Positions 12,064-23,633 of a stretch of DNA of 64,000 bases are shown piece by piece. The notes under the pieces were generated by a model. The model was not told where the DNA came from, searched no databases, and saw only the letters and a program-made list of their open reading frames with translations. How positions within the stretch are numbered: the first letter of the stretch is position 1; the number at the start of each line of letters is the position of its first letter. Source of the DNA: Dreissena polymorpha (taxonomy: Eukaryota > Mollusca > Bivalvia > Myida > Dreissenidae); NCBI RefSeq assembly GCF_020536995.1, contig NC_068366.1, forward strand, positions 72,072,188-72,136,187, read 5' to 3'. Both the position numbers and the translations under genes were made by a program.

Positions 12064-12520
12064 AGCCCATGAAAAGGAAGATACCGCTCGAGACAAGCTT
12101 GCGATCAGTGACGGCATCTTTGCTCTAACGTTGGAGCACTTGAACCGGCATGAGTACTTTAAAGCCGTAGAGATCGCTACGTGCAGCATCAAGCAAACAT
12201 TCGAGCAGGTACTGTATTAAGCGCAGTTTGCAAGACCTCATAAAAGCTGCCCAGACCGAATTCAATGATTACGTGGCGAACATGGACGCCGTTACCAACT
12301 TCTATACAATCGACGTGGATTAAGAGTGTCCGACAGTGCGGTTGAGTAGGTAGTGAAAATATGTATTTCCCCTGGTCAAACAACGCTTGCAACATCTGGC
12401 GTTATAAACGATCTCCGATTGCAGAATGCCCCGTCGACAGAACTTTTCTCCGATGTACATGTGTGATTGTTGAAAATAAGTAATTCCCTCTACAAATACG
12501 ACAGGTGCGATGACCTTTTT
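12064..12520 (+). pseudogene. Decayed protein-coding relic, identity unknown
   Basis: This segment is GC-richer and more codon-like than its surroundings. One open stretch (about 12064-12220) reads as amphipathic helix with the run DKLAISDGIFALTLEHLN. Another frame (about 12222-12324) continues in the same style with DLIKAAQTEFNDYVANMDAV before a stop. A third stretch downstream (to about 12467) is also open. The reading moves between frames without splice sites to explain it, so I read it as a broken gene copy or a retroposed fragment. The family is not recognised. Confidence 0.35.
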
Positions 12521-12564
12521 TGAGTTACGCATAATCAAAAAGACTGTAAGTCGCTGTTTCGTAG

Positions 12565-12745
12565 TGTGTATTGTGTCCGCCTAGTGACCCGAACGGTGTA
12601 GATTCGATTCAGCGCTGTGGGAGCGTTCTTTTTAGATCTCACCAAACACACCAAGTACCCGCTTTTCCCAGGAAACAGACTAGAGTGTTTCAATAAGCCG
12701 TTGGCTTTTGACGCAATCGAGTCTAAATAAAAAGGTTTTAAACAA
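12565..12745 (+). mobile_element. tRNA-derived SINE, copy 1 (diverged head)
   Basis: The tRNA-like head contains 'gtgtccgcctagtgacccga' and a B-box-like 'gattcgattc'. It is followed by the family body 'gggagcgttctttttagatc', 'caccaagtacccgcttttcc', 'caggaaacagactagagtgt' and 'tttcaataagccgttggctt'. The same body occurs on the minus strand at 26.4-26.6 kb. Confidence 0.75.
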
Positions 12746-13330
12746 AATAGTACCTCCGTACACCGATGACACAGTCGCGACTCAATCACCAGGTGATACT
12801 ACACATGAACAAAAAATATTATTCTGCATGACTTTCTTTCTTTCTTTTTTCGTTTCGTGCGACCTGGGAACGTCGCCGTTTAGGTTTTTGCCTTTTTTTT
12901 CAAATTTATACATATATTATATGACATACATTCATATTATAAGATGATGTTGTATTAACACGACGTGATTTTTTATTATCGTCTGTTTTCTTCATTTATG
13001 TTAACATAATTGTGTTTAATTAAACTCGCACTGCTTTGCAGAACAATTGAACATGATGTGAAGGGCCGATCAAACATTGACACTATCAGCTAAACACCGG
13101 TATGCTCATTTACGCAATACTTTTAACGATATTGTTTTTTTTATAATTATAAGTAATTTTATCACCAGTGATATCAGGATAATGTTGTTCAATATATTTT
13201 CAACAATAATACTGCTAAAATGTGGGATTATGAATTGCCTAGTTTCCGATAAACTGTTTAGCACAGGGGACAATTTGCACGTTGTCTCACACCATAACAA
13301 AATGAAACGAAGCTTGACGCTGGTTAAACA

Positions 13331-13835
13331 TTAAAGGGATCTTTTCACGCTTTGGTAAATTGACAAAATTGAAAAAAGTTGTTTCAGATTCGCAAATTTT
13401 CGTTTTAGTTATGATATTTGTGAGGAAACAGTAATACTGAACATTTACCATGGTCTAATATAGCCATTACATGCATCTTTTGACGATTTTAAAACCTAAA
13501 AATTATAAAGCTTTGCAACGCGAAACGATTGAATAATTTGGAGAGCTCTGTAGTTGTTTTATTTTGTGAAACTGCGAAGATTGCTTATATAAAGTATAAA
13601 ATACGTCTCCTTTACATACTTGGCAGAATGGCCGAGCGGTCTAAATAGTTTTTACTCCAGGACTTCGGGGGTCACTGGTTCGAGCCCTGATGCGGGCTAC
13701 TTTTTTTTCCTTTTTTTAATTTTATTCTTGATTTTTTACTGAAGCTTTTTAGATCCAATGTTTGCATTTATCAATATAAAGCATTTAATGACAAACTTCA
13801 AAACATGCCAAAGTCTGTGAAAAGGCCCCTTTAAG
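13331..13835 (+). mobile_element. tRNA-carrying TTAA/TIR element, copy B
   Basis: This is the best-preserved copy. It starts 'ttaaagggatcttttcacg' and ends 'gtgaaaaggcccctttaa', so the ends are inverted repeats of about 18 bp and TTAA is present on both sides. TTAA targets are characteristic of piggyBac-type transposases, so a piggyBac-mobilised MITE is the inferred class. An internal tRNA-like gene body lies in the second half. It has no coding capacity. Confidence 0.8.
13623..13706 (+). tRNA. tRNA-like body (Leu/Ser type) inside the TIR element
   Basis: The segment has an intact A box 'tggccgagcggtc' and an intact B box 'ggttcgagccc' at class-II-like spacing with room for a long variable arm, and the flanking 'ggcagaa...' and '...gcgggctac' ends are only partly complementary. 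The two boxes make polymerase III transcription plausible. Acceptor-stem pairing is poor by eye and there are homologous copies inside mobile elements, so this is more likely an element-borne tRNA relic than a functional tRNA gene. Confidence 0.45.
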
Positions 13836-16544
13836 CAGTTGCAGTGTTGAGCAGATGTAAATAATATTTAAAATATAAAAATATATTTTTGTTCGCCCAA
13901 CTCTAACCCTGTCGACGACTTATATGTTGAATCTAATGCAGATTCAATATCAACAAACGCACCGTTTACTTCCTTCGTTATTCTTTTTTAGTTGGTCGCG
14001 TTAGCGGCCAGCTAAATTTACAGAGCATATTTTGCAGATCAATATGTGCTTAGAAGCCTTAAGTACGGTAAGAACCGCAACTCACTCTGCTAGGGACGAT
14101 TACCGCTGCCTGTCTTCAGCAGACGACAAATGATTCTGCTCTAGCATTGAGTGTATATACCCTCTAGCAGTGAGTGTATAAACCAGCATGTAAGACGACA
14201 TTGGCCAGCATAGTGTTTATCATTGAAATCTGTACATATTGGCTGCTTTCAGGGAAAACGGGGCTTAATGCACGTCAAATAAGATTAGCCTGTGTACACT
14301 GATTAGCCTGTGCAATGCGCACAAGCTAATCAAGGACGACAACAGCGAACAACTTCAGTGCCTTCAGCGCTTTGATTTTGTTAAACCACCAGAAAATGCG
14401 CAACTTGAACAATTCTTTCTTTCAAAACATAATCGTTAAAAAAAAGAAAAGAAGTTGTCCAATTTATTAGACTTTGGTAAATTTCTTCGCACGAGGGTAA
14501 CAAACGTGATTTCGGCTCGTGTTTTCTGTGGTGTGTTAATGGCTGGCAATATTGACATGCAGTCGCGTTGCGGTTGAGTGGACACAAATCTCGTAGTATT
14601 ACCTCTCAGGTAAACAGCTAATAACAAGGAAGATACATACAAAGCTAGTTAGTTACGAGTGACAGTCGAATTCCCACGGTTTAAACTTTGCTTAAGAGTT
14701 AAACGTGTTTTTGTTTAATCACACATAAATAAATTCAAACCAACGTGATTTAAAATATGCCATAACGTGAGTTTTAACATCGCTTAGAAATTGTTCATTC
14801 CTTCAATCGACGCTGGTAATTAAAGTGCGAATGGCAGGTGTAATTTAAAAATTTTGACAATGGGGACTTTTGAGTGATCGGGAAGCAATGTGCAGAAAAA
14901 TTTGAAATCGGACGATAGAAGAATGTAAGGTATTAATTAAAGGCAAGTATACATGATGCGAATATATAATATCATGAATTTTACAAATTAAATGATTTCA
15001 TTACTTGTAGCTAGTTTGCGATGTTTTGTGCTGTGTTTGTAACACAGTTCTCACCTGTATTGGTAGTTTGTTTGATACATACATTTGAATATTTTAATGC
15101 TATTGCAGAAGTTGCGGTTTAAACATAAAACACTCGATTGTTCATGCCGTCTCAGATGGCAATTAAAATTCAGACAGTTATTAGTCTTTAGTTGTGAACG
15201 CATATTTGTGTCGGCTTCATTCTTAACCACATTTACTTTTAAAAAGCTTAATACAGCGCTTGAGTCTTTTTATTATGTATTATTATGTTTGTAATTGCAA
15301 GCCCATCGTACAGATGCACCAGCTTACGCGCGGGATTTTCTTTCTTTCTTTTTTGAATCGTTGAATTGCGTTAAGTGTTAAATTGGCGATCTATTTTTGT
15401 ATGAGTACACCTGCATACACGGCATGCACAAACAGATCAATACATTTATTAAGTTTTACGTGAAGCACGTTGAGTGTGAATAGGTGAAATAACACCCTGA
15501 TATGCCTGTGATATTGTCTTAAAATCGCGCATTTCTGTCGTACAGACATACATTTTAATCCAACTTCTCATATTGCTTAACTCGGGATACTAACATGTAA
15601 CAACCCCTTTGGCAATGTGAACTTCGATACGAACAAAGATGCAGATCTAGCCCTTATAACTATATGACAATGTTGCTCATATACACGGGAAATGTTTTCA
15701 TCATATACTTTAAATGCCCGTCGCGTAAAGTGCGACTTAACCCATCAGGGCGCATTTCAAACCTTCTAATTAACTTACATCAAAGAAGCGCACAGACTGT
15801 TCGAAGTGCGAAATACCCCATGAAGTCTTGCTTTTTATTCCGGTGGCATGTGTCTATAAACCTATAAACATTCAGCAAACGATGGGATGCACCTTTATAG
15901 AAAGTGTTAATTGGCGTCATAATTTAAAGTTGTATGTGACATCTGTTTTGAAAGTTCTTCTCAATATGAATACATGTATTCTTCCGTTTTAACTATATAT
16001 AAACTGGTATTTGAATTATATAATTTGTATGACCCAATGTTAGTTTATGATAATACGTTGCACTTTTAAGAAAATAGACAGCACAATCCCCACAGAAAGG
16101 CAATATTTAAATTAAAATGCGTCCTTGTAAAAATACTTTTATTCGCACTATAGATAGTAATCAATCGCGCTTCCGGTTAACGTTTTCATAATGTGGTACC
16201 ATAGGCAAATTTATGTTAATTTTGTGTAAGAATTGTGATAATCGTAGGCACTTAGTATCACAAACATACTTAAGTCATTATTATGACTCAACTTTGTTTT
16301 TTTGTTTTTTTCTCATTTTTTGAGATAAGGTTGATTAGCATACTCAACTCTGAGCTTGACCATGAATGTGAGCGTTTGACCATATATTTGATGTAAGATT
16401 TTTTAATGGGCTGACCAACATTCGTAGTGCTCACTTGGGAGAAACTCAAAACTCGACTTCTGAGTTAAGCTTACAAAATTGAGAATATTCATGATACAAG
16501 GCCCCGAGCATGAGTTACTTGAGTCTCGCTCTAGGGAAACAGTT
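13836..16544. other. Mostly featureless intergenic DNA with one R1 copy
   Basis: An R1 repeat copy is at about 14252-14348 ('aaaacggggcttaatgcacg', 'tgcgcacaagctaatcaagg'). A short direct repeat of 'agtgagtgtata' type lies near 14.15-14.19 kb. Otherwise no exon, RNA or repeat boundary is supported. Confidence 0.5.
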
Positions 16545-16743
16545 TTAACCCTTTACCCCTTAGATACGTATTTTACGCCTTTGAAGTCCCTTAGAAACTT
16601 AAAAAGACCTTTCTTACTGTATTCTAGTTTTAAAGACTTCATTTAAATACTGAGATACTAGATACTGAGGAGCAGCAAACAGCATTAAACCTGAAAAGAC
16701 TGCGAGTTACATTTTTACTTTGCTTCTCAGTGGGAAAGGGTTA
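16545..16743. mobile_element. R3 TTAA-ended inverted-repeat element, copy 2
   Basis: Inverted orientation relative to the copies at 4.67 and 22.09 kb: it starts 'ttaaccctttacccctta', contains 'ctgcgagttacatttttact' and ends 'cagtgggaaagggtta'. Confidence 0.65.
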
Positions 16744-16754
16744 CATTCCTGTGC

Positions 16755-17189
16755 TTTAAGTGTCGTCCCACATTAGCATGTGCAGTCCTGACAGGCTAAT
16801 CAAGTACGACACTTTACGCTGTTATTTAATTTTAATTTTAAAGGAAGTCTCATTTAAGCGCCAATCGAGTCTAGGAGTACAATGCCGTCCCAATCGAGTC
16901 TAGGAGTACAATGCCGTCCCAATCGAGTCTAGGAGTACAGTGACGTCCCAATCGAGTCTAGGAGTACAGTGACGTCCCAATCGAGTCTAGGAGTACAGTG
17001 ACGTCCCAATCGAGTCTAGGAGAACAATGCCGTCCCAATCGAGTCTAGGAGAACAATGCCGTCCCAATCGAGTCTAGGAGTACAGTGCCGTCCCTTATCA
17101 GCCTCATGTTAGGAATGCACATGCTAATCTGGTACGACACTTTATGCACATTCTTTAAGCCCCGTTTTCACAAAGCGAGACTTATATAT
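16755..17189. repeat. R1 repeat copy interrupted by a 29-bp minisatellite
   Basis: R1 sequence 'agtgtcgtcccacattagca' opens the copy and 'gcacattctttaagccccgt' closes it. Between them, at 16862-17093, are eight near-identical 29-bp units reading 'aatcgagtctaggagtac' then 'aatgccgtccc' (or 'agtgacgtccc'). The unit itself resembles the R1 junction 'aatcgagtctaggagtacagtgccgtccc', so the array grew from inside the element. Confidence 0.85.
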
Positions 17190-17407
17190 GACAAAGATTC
17201 AGCATACAATGATTGACCCTTTTTATCACGTTTACTTTGCCCCATTTTTTGTAGTTTGTATAAGTATTCCTTTATAAAATATAGCCTCCACGTTTTCGCT
17301 CATGGTGCTTGTTCACTTATAAGTGCACCATATTTCCTCATCTTCACAGTAAAAGCGATACAGATTTCGCAAGGCATTAAATACATGCAACCAATCAGAA
17401 AATTGGA

Positions 17408-17645
17408 CTTAATGCATGATTGGAAAGTGTCGCCGGAGATTAGCCTTTGCGCTTCGCACATGCTAATCATTGACGACACTTTCCGCTTGTATTGAACTTT
17501 TCTTTTAATGGAGGTTTCTTGTAAATGACAATCTAGTCTAGGCGGGAAGTGTCGTCCCTAATTGGCCCGTGTGGACTGCACTGGGTTATCTGGGATGGCA
17601 CTTAATGCACATGCATTAAGCTCAGTTTCTGAGAACGAGGCTCGT
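17408..17645. repeat. Two adjacent R1 copies just upstream of the claudin-like gene
   Basis: The first runs from 'ggacttaatgcatgattgga' to 'tcttttaatggaggtttctt', with 'attagcctttgcgcttcgca' at its core. The second runs from 'ggcgggaagtgtcgtcccta' to 'tctgagaacgaggctcgtg'. They end about 45 bp before the first ATG, so they lie in the likely 5' UTR or promoter. Confidence 0.7.
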
Positions 17646-17692
17646 GTTTTAGACGGAATACCGCATGTATCATTCAACCTAACTAGACGACC

Positions 17693-17930
17693 ATGCGACC
17701 ACCGTTAGAACTCAACCGTCTCACCATCCTCAACATCGTCGCCATCGTGTGCTACTGCCTGTCCATGATGTTCCACATCATCGCCTACGCCACCCACAGC
17801 TGGGCCTCTCTGGTCCTCAACGGCGTCCGCTGGGAGATGGGCCTCTGGCAGGGTTGCCGACAGACCGACGACGGCGGATGGAAGTGCACCACCGACGTGT
17901 TTCAGGATGACGTATTTCAAAATGGTACGA
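17693..17930 (+). CDS. Claudin/PMP22-superfamily membrane protein, shared exon 1 (TM1 and loop 1)
   Basis: The ATG at 17693 opens 79 codons plus one base up to a consensus donor 'gtaagtgt'. Residues about 12-34 form TM1. The first extracellular loop carries the claudin signature: W37, G50-L51-W52, C55 and C65, with the ten-residue cysteine spacing known for claudins. N77-G-T79 is a potential N-glycosylation sequon. In claudins this loop forms the paracellular barrier or pore, and the two cysteines form a disulfide. The exon is much GC-richer than its surroundings, as expected for conserved coding DNA. No in-frame ATG upstream is better. Whether it is a true claudin or another W-GLW-C-C family member cannot be settled by eye. 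It joins exon 2 in phase 1. Confidence 0.88.
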
Positions 17931-19608
17931 GTAAGTGTACGCTTTCTGGGCCCGTATTCGCCAACCCATTCAAATCATTCTTAGATTTGAGAATAAGGAA
18001 TAGACTTAGAACCACGAAAAATACGCACAGTGTTTGAGTATCTGCAAGTACCATTAAGCTATACATTTTTACTTAACTATGCTATTAACTGCTGAATATA
18101 CCCGGGAATCCCTTCGTAACACACATATAATGTGGAACTTAAACGCGAGATTGTGCATTATTGTGAAGTAATTTGATACCCTAATTAAGCACATCTACAA
18201 TATGTGTTTGTAGTAAATTCAGTTCAATGGACAATAGCATCAATCAAAATGGAGGAAGACTAATTTTCGCAAATTTATGACCGTCGCAAATATTTTTTAT
18301 ATATTATCTCAGCACGGTGCACGTAAATGGATGTGTGCACATGCACGGGATTGATTTGACCCTTGAAGTGAAAAGATCATTAAGATCTTTTGACCGAAAC
18401 TGTTACTTAAAACACAACTACCTGTTTTTGTATTCCACTGATAGAATGCAAGCTATCAAACATGCCTTGGGAGCGTAATCTACGCATAATTTTGTTTGTT
18501 TTCACATTTAAATGATACGTTAGTAGAGTGCACAGTTTAGATCATGACTTGGCAATTCTATTTTCCGAAACATTTGACTTTTTAAGCATTAAAAGAGCAG
18601 TTAGTAGAGCTGAAAGTTTGTTGTGCAAAAAATGACATAATTATTGTTTGAAGTATTAGTTTGTCGGATCAATCGTGTGTGTGTGTTGGGGGGGGGGGGG
18701 GGGGTTGCGCGTGTGCGTGTGTGAGCCATTACATTTTAAATTTGTACGTTAAACATTACACCAAAGACATGTATTTAGTCTTCATATTATTCTACTAACC
18801 TTTTTAACCACAAGCAGGGAAATGGACCTCTTTAAATTAAGAACCTCATAAAATACCGACTGGTGGATGTAATAAAAAGTTGCTAAATAGGCTAGGCCCT
18901 CCCACATGCGTTTTGCCAGGTTTGCCAGGTCAAGCTGTAATTACAAGCTGCTATCAATCGAATAATTTGTGTAAACTTTTTTTTCAATATTGAATGTACG
19001 ACCGCACGAAATTGTCGGTCACTGAAATTTCGTGAAATGTGTACGCCATTCATATTGCCCGGCCCTTGAAGATACAAGTTTTATTTAACTGAATAAGTCA
19101 AGATCAATGTACTTTAACAAAAATCATACAATTACATATTATTTAAAATGATTTGTTTTTCAATTTAAAAAGAAATCATGCTGTCCATCACATTTACGTA
19201 AGCGAAGGGGTGATGTTGTCCTCGTTAAATGTATTTTGTATTAAATAAATTATCTCGATCTTGTTTAGTTTTTACTTCAGGGGGTGCAGCTGGATTGCCA
19301 GAGTGTTTGTATTGTATAAGCTCCCATACAGAAACAGAAGAACTACTACAGACACACAGAATATTTTATTTGCTATATTAAACTTACGTAAAAGCCTTGA
19401 CTTTTCTCTACAATTGTACGTTATGTACACTGGTACATTGATTCATATTTGGTTGAATAACTAGTCATTTATGGAGTAATTGCAAGTCATTCCAAAATCA
19501 TGCCCAATCTATTCATTATTTCTGTGTCATGATAAATCTGCTAAGTTTTGTGAATAACTCTATTTAAACCACATGAATCACGCACCGGTATGCGGTCGTT
19601 ATTTTTAG
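17931..19608 (+). other. Intron 1 of the claudin-like gene
   Basis: AT-rich, with a TG/poly-G tract at about 18.68-18.72 kb ('gtgtgtgtgttgggggg...'). GT at 17931 and 'tttttag' at 19608 are the splice sites. No other feature is supported. Confidence 0.75.
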
Positions 19609-19767
19609 GCAGTGACTGGCATACAGGAAGTCAGATTATGATGACGTTGGCGCTTGTCATTCTGTTTTTCCTCGAGTTCGCCCTTCTGGGATACCTGTGC
19701 ATTCACCGACTCCAGAAATACAAATCCAAACTACTGGGCTTCGTCGTCGGCCTGTCAATGTCCGCAG
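19609..19767 (+). CDS. Claudin-like gene, shared exon 2 (TM2 and start of TM3)
   Basis: The acceptor 'tttttag' and the donor 'gtaact' bound 159 bases. Exon 1 ends in phase 1 and this exon supplies the two missing bases (S80). It then encodes a short loop (SDWHTGSQ), TM2 (about residues 89-111, MMTLALVILFFLEFALLGYL), a basic turn (HRLQKYKSK) and the start of TM3 (LLGFVVGLSMSA). It also ends in phase 1, so the next exon must bring two bases and complete TM3. The topology matches four-span claudin/PMP22/EMP proteins, where TM2 and TM3 are joined by a short cytosolic turn. Confidence 0.87.
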
Positions 19768-19854
19768 GTAACTTGTGTATTCTTTTATATAGTAGTAGTC
19801 TCTATCTCTGGGGAAACTGCTGCGTTCTATTCATCTGCCATATGAGTCGCGCTC

Positions 19855-20100
19855 TGGGTAAACGATGTTTAATAAATGTGCGTAAAGCGTCGGCCCAGAT
19901 TAACCCTTGCAGTCAGCACAAGCTAAGCAGGGACGACACTTTCCGCGTTGATGCTTTTTCTCCTTTAAAGGAAGTCTCTTCTTGGCGAAAATCCATTTAA
20001 GGCGGAAAGTTTCGTACCTGATTAGCTTGTGCGGACTGCACAGACCAATCTGGGATGGCATTCTACGCATATTCATGTAGCCTTGTTTTTCCAGAGCGCG
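19855..20100. repeat. R1 repeat pair in the intron after exon 2
   Basis: It contains 'aataaatgtgcgtaaagcgt', 'gattaacccttgcagtcagc', 'agggacgacactttccgcgt', then a second half 'ggcggaaagtttcgtacctg' with 'gctcagtt'-type ends diverged. Confidence 0.7.
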
Positions 20101-22084
20101 GCATATATTATATAAAGCATGTCAATCTTTCCTTAAAACTCATTTTTAAGCGATCCTATAACATATGTTGTTTTCCTTTTAAATTTGGATTAATTGTTCA
20201 AATTAATAAATAAAGATTTCATCACATTTAATACCTTAACGAATTTGCAACATTTAATACTTTAACGAATTTGCATGTCTCTTGCTTTATCCAAATATAT
20301 TTACCCATCAGTAGGTGTAATTTAAAATAAAATCGCAGATGGTAATTAATCTGTCATGTTAAGATAGTACGTAAAATATAGTAGTAATAAAGTACAGATA
20401 CGTAATTTACAGTGAAGTTATTTTCTTTTTTGAACAGCCTTATTACTTAAATATGTGTTGCCATTTATAAAATTTTTGAAAATATGCCATATTTTGATAA
20501 ACTAAGAGTAAACGTTTAATTCCATTTATTAAATTACTAGTAAATATGCCACGATAAGTATTTAAGTTAGACGCTTTTTACCAATGTCTTCTTTATATGC
20601 CAAATTAAACAAGCGAAAATGTGTGATGCCATTTATCAAAATTTTTGTTAATTTATAAGCTGAGATGTCTGAGATTTATGAAGTTTAAAAATATATTATA
20701 AAACTTTATAAAAGTCTTTATAAATAATTTTAGACACTACAGAAATATATAAGGTTATAGAACATACCAGTATTATTGATTATTCGGCTTTAAATTGGCG
20801 AATAATCATGTATTATTGTCTATGGTACTTACATACTGTTATCCATGATAACTTCTTATTATATAGTGTGTGTAAACATTCAACAAAAAGTAAACATAAT
20901 ATGATTACAAGATGTTACAGCATGGAAGCAGAGATTTAACGTTTTCCACATTATTATTCACGGTACTGTTTTAAATATATGTAAACGCATACATGCTTTC
21001 CACGTGTTTTTTACCTACCGGACCGTTACGAGTGGATCAGCGAAGGGTGTTCCGGCCCTACGGATATTGTTTCGCGTCAAATGACGTTATTTGGTGCGTT
21101 ATGAATCTGAATAAAAACATCTCTAAAGCTATTGATAGCGATACACTTTTAAATTGTTTAGCCCTTTCACGAAATATACAATGTACGTATAATCTTTACT
21201 CGATCCATTTCCCAAATACTGCATGAACAGAGATAACATAAAGCAGAATACAAAGCATGTGATCTTTTTGTATTAAAGTTAGCATGGATTAATCAAGAAT
21301 TTATATTAAGCATGACTTAATTTAGAATATTTTAAAAAGGATTCACTCTTAAGTCTTAATATGAGTTGGTTTTTCAATAATCATCACGATTAAAGGTTTG
21401 TTCCACGAATATTTTGTTAAAAGTACACGTATCTACTTGTTAAGGGCATGTTTGAATTCATACATGCTCAAAACAAGCAGATTACAAAATAATTCGAGGA
21501 GTCCTATATGATTTTATGTTCTTGTTTTTTGTCTTGGATAAGGCTATATGTGAATTTAATGTTGCATCTTGTTAAATAACTGTTATTCAATAGGCATTCT
21601 TAACTCAATAACTGCAAATATTAGATTTGTGAAATCTAAGGTTGTTGGTTGGTTTGGTAGGTGCAGAAAACAGCAGCCAAAATATGGGAAATTCGATGGA
21701 GACGAAAACATTTATTTTTAATTTATTTTTTTTAGTTATAGTAACTGCGAATACCTCATGGTCACCGATGTCCGATACGATTTGGATTTATGCAGTGAAG
21801 TCGGCAACCACTAACCGCCGCTGATTTGACATAAATATATACAGTAATACGATATTTGATTGAACACGATGTTAGCGATGATAATATAGACACCATAAAC
21901 ACGAAACAAAATCAATAATGCGCCTGTAAATGCATGTATATTATATTGCATCTCCGCATTAATTATTACCATCGTTTTGCTGCATACCGAGCTGGAATAC
22001 CGCATACAAGATAAGTTGCCTGCTTGTGTTGTGTGAATCTTTCGTTTTTTTCTAAGACAAAACTTATCCAGCGGTTTTTAAGTT
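20101..22084. other. Intronic AT-rich stretch
   Basis: No exon with a phase-1 acceptor and a membrane-like frame was found here. An open frame at 20993-21226 has codon-like texture but no splice signals, and was not called. Confidence 0.5.
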
Positions 22085-22325
22085 TTAACCCTTTCCCACT
22101 TAGAAGCAAAGTGAAAATGTCTATATGCAAACAGCATTAAACCAGAACAGTCTGCGAGTAACTCTCAGTCTGTTCAGGTTTTGTGCTGTTTGCTGCTCAT
22201 CAGTATCAAAGGGTTGGAAATGAAGCCTTAAAACTTGAATCTAGTAAGAAAGGTCTTACATTTAATATAACTTTCTAATGGACTACAAATGCGTGAAAAT
22301 ACATATCTACGTGGTAAAGGGTTAA
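22085..22325. mobile_element. R3 TTAA-ended inverted-repeat element, copy 3
   Basis: It runs from 'ttaaccctttcccacttaga' to 'ctacgtggtaaagggttaa', with inverted ends of about 14 bp. The internal 'gcaaacagcattaaaccaga' and 'cagtctgcgagtaactctca' match the other two copies. It lies about 300 bp upstream of alternative exon 3a. Confidence 0.75.
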
Positions 22326-22625
22326 GCTCAATGCGGTAGCTATTTAAACAATGTTTACGGTAAATACATGTATAGCTTTTTACCATTTAACGCTATCATA
22401 TTTTCCTGTTTAAATTTTAATATGTTTCATACACATATACCACTTATTATTTATAGTTGGAGTACCTTGTTGGATAAGTTTTGGATGTTGTTCGCATAAA
22501 CCATCTTTTCTGCGCATGTCTGTTTTGCATTTACCGCATGCTTGTATTTAATCAAGATCGGATCAAAGATGAGGCAAAGATTCGTCGCATACAACTGTAG
22601 CTAAACTAACTTTCTCTCGTTTTAG

Positions 22626-22918
22626 GTATCTTAACACTCGCGACAATAATTCTGTGCGGCGTTCGAGCTCTGGAGGCACATAGCGGAGCCCTCGAGTGGT
22701 CCTTTGGAATGCTCCTGTTGACCTTATCATTCGAAATCCTTTGCCTTTGCATCGTTTTATTTAATGTGTATAAGAACCACCTGTTAGGCAAGTCAATGAA
22801 AAGGACGCGAGATGTGTACGGGATCATAGATACAAACTTGGTCGATGACAAACCGTTTAGTTACGTCAATCAAACCTTCACAGTGGTCGATCTGAATTTA
22901 GATGATGCCGCGTTTTAA
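22626..22918 (+). CDS. Claudin-like gene, alternative terminal exon 3a
   Basis: The acceptor 'cgttttag' is followed by two bases that complete G133 and then ILTLATIILCGV, which finishes TM3. A second loop (RALEAHSGALEW) and TM4 starting at S158-F-G follow, then a hydrophilic tail of about 45 residues ending in LNLDDAAF and TAA. With exons 1 and 2 this makes a 229-residue protein, close to the usual claudin length. TM4 carries the pattern S-[FY]-G-x8-E-[IF] (S158, F159, G160, E169, I170) that recurs at the same spacing in exons 3b and 3c. No donor is needed, since the stop is inside the exon. Use as one of several mutually exclusive last exons is inferred from phase and homology. Confidence 0.82.
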
Positions 22919-23560
22919 ATTTGAGGCACAGCTTATTTGATTAGAATATCCTTTAAAGATATATATTCAGTTAATTATACAATGAGAGTGTTACAATCAG
23001 AGTGCTGGGTAAATGTGCAAAATGAGAACCAGTGTCTTGTCCCAGAATAGTCAACCACGTGATTCCACAGATCAGACATTCAAATGAAAAAATTGAATGA
23101 ATTTTGCCCTTAATATAACAAAGGCAAACAATAGTTCACCAGTTTGAAGAAGAACATAACTGTATGTGTTCATGCATATTAATGAAGTTAACGACACGAC
23201 TGGTGTGTCGTTTTCGATGACTTTAAAAAGTGTTATGACCATATTCAACAGTCATCGTTATGATCATGGATGAATCGTCCCTCTGCATAGATAACTTTGA
23301 ACGAATGAAACAACATACGATGTTTTCAAAGAATGTGTCGTACCACAACCATTAACTTATTATAGAGTTTTAAATTGTGTACATACATTAATATCAGAAA
23401 CAGTTATGATGTTTTAATTAGAGCTACTGTTGTAAACTACCATTTCGAACACAGTTAATTAGAATGACTCGCTATTTATTCCAGTCCCGATATGTGTCTC
23501 TATTTAACTAAAAAACACATCGTTAATTATAATTTTCTATTTTTAATTTCATATTAAACT
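22919..23560. other. Likely 3' UTR of the 3a isoform, then intronic DNA
   Basis: AT-rich with no exon. I see no AATAAA close to the stop. The nearest clear one is near 23.91 kb, so the poly(A) site of this isoform is uncertain. Confidence 0.35.
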
Positions 23561-23633
23561 TTTGCAGAGTTCATTTTTACAAATGCTAACATCATATATA
23601 TATATATTTTGACGTTGTAATATATTGTATTAT

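Noticed and set aside
16862-17093. Regular repeats considered as a CRISPR-like array
   Set aside because: The 29-bp units are directly adjacent with no unique spacers, and the genome is eukaryotic.
20993-21226. 77-codon frame in the claudin-like gene's intron
   Set aside because: It has some codon-like texture but no phase-1 acceptor and no membrane segment, so it cannot be another terminal cassette on this evidence.
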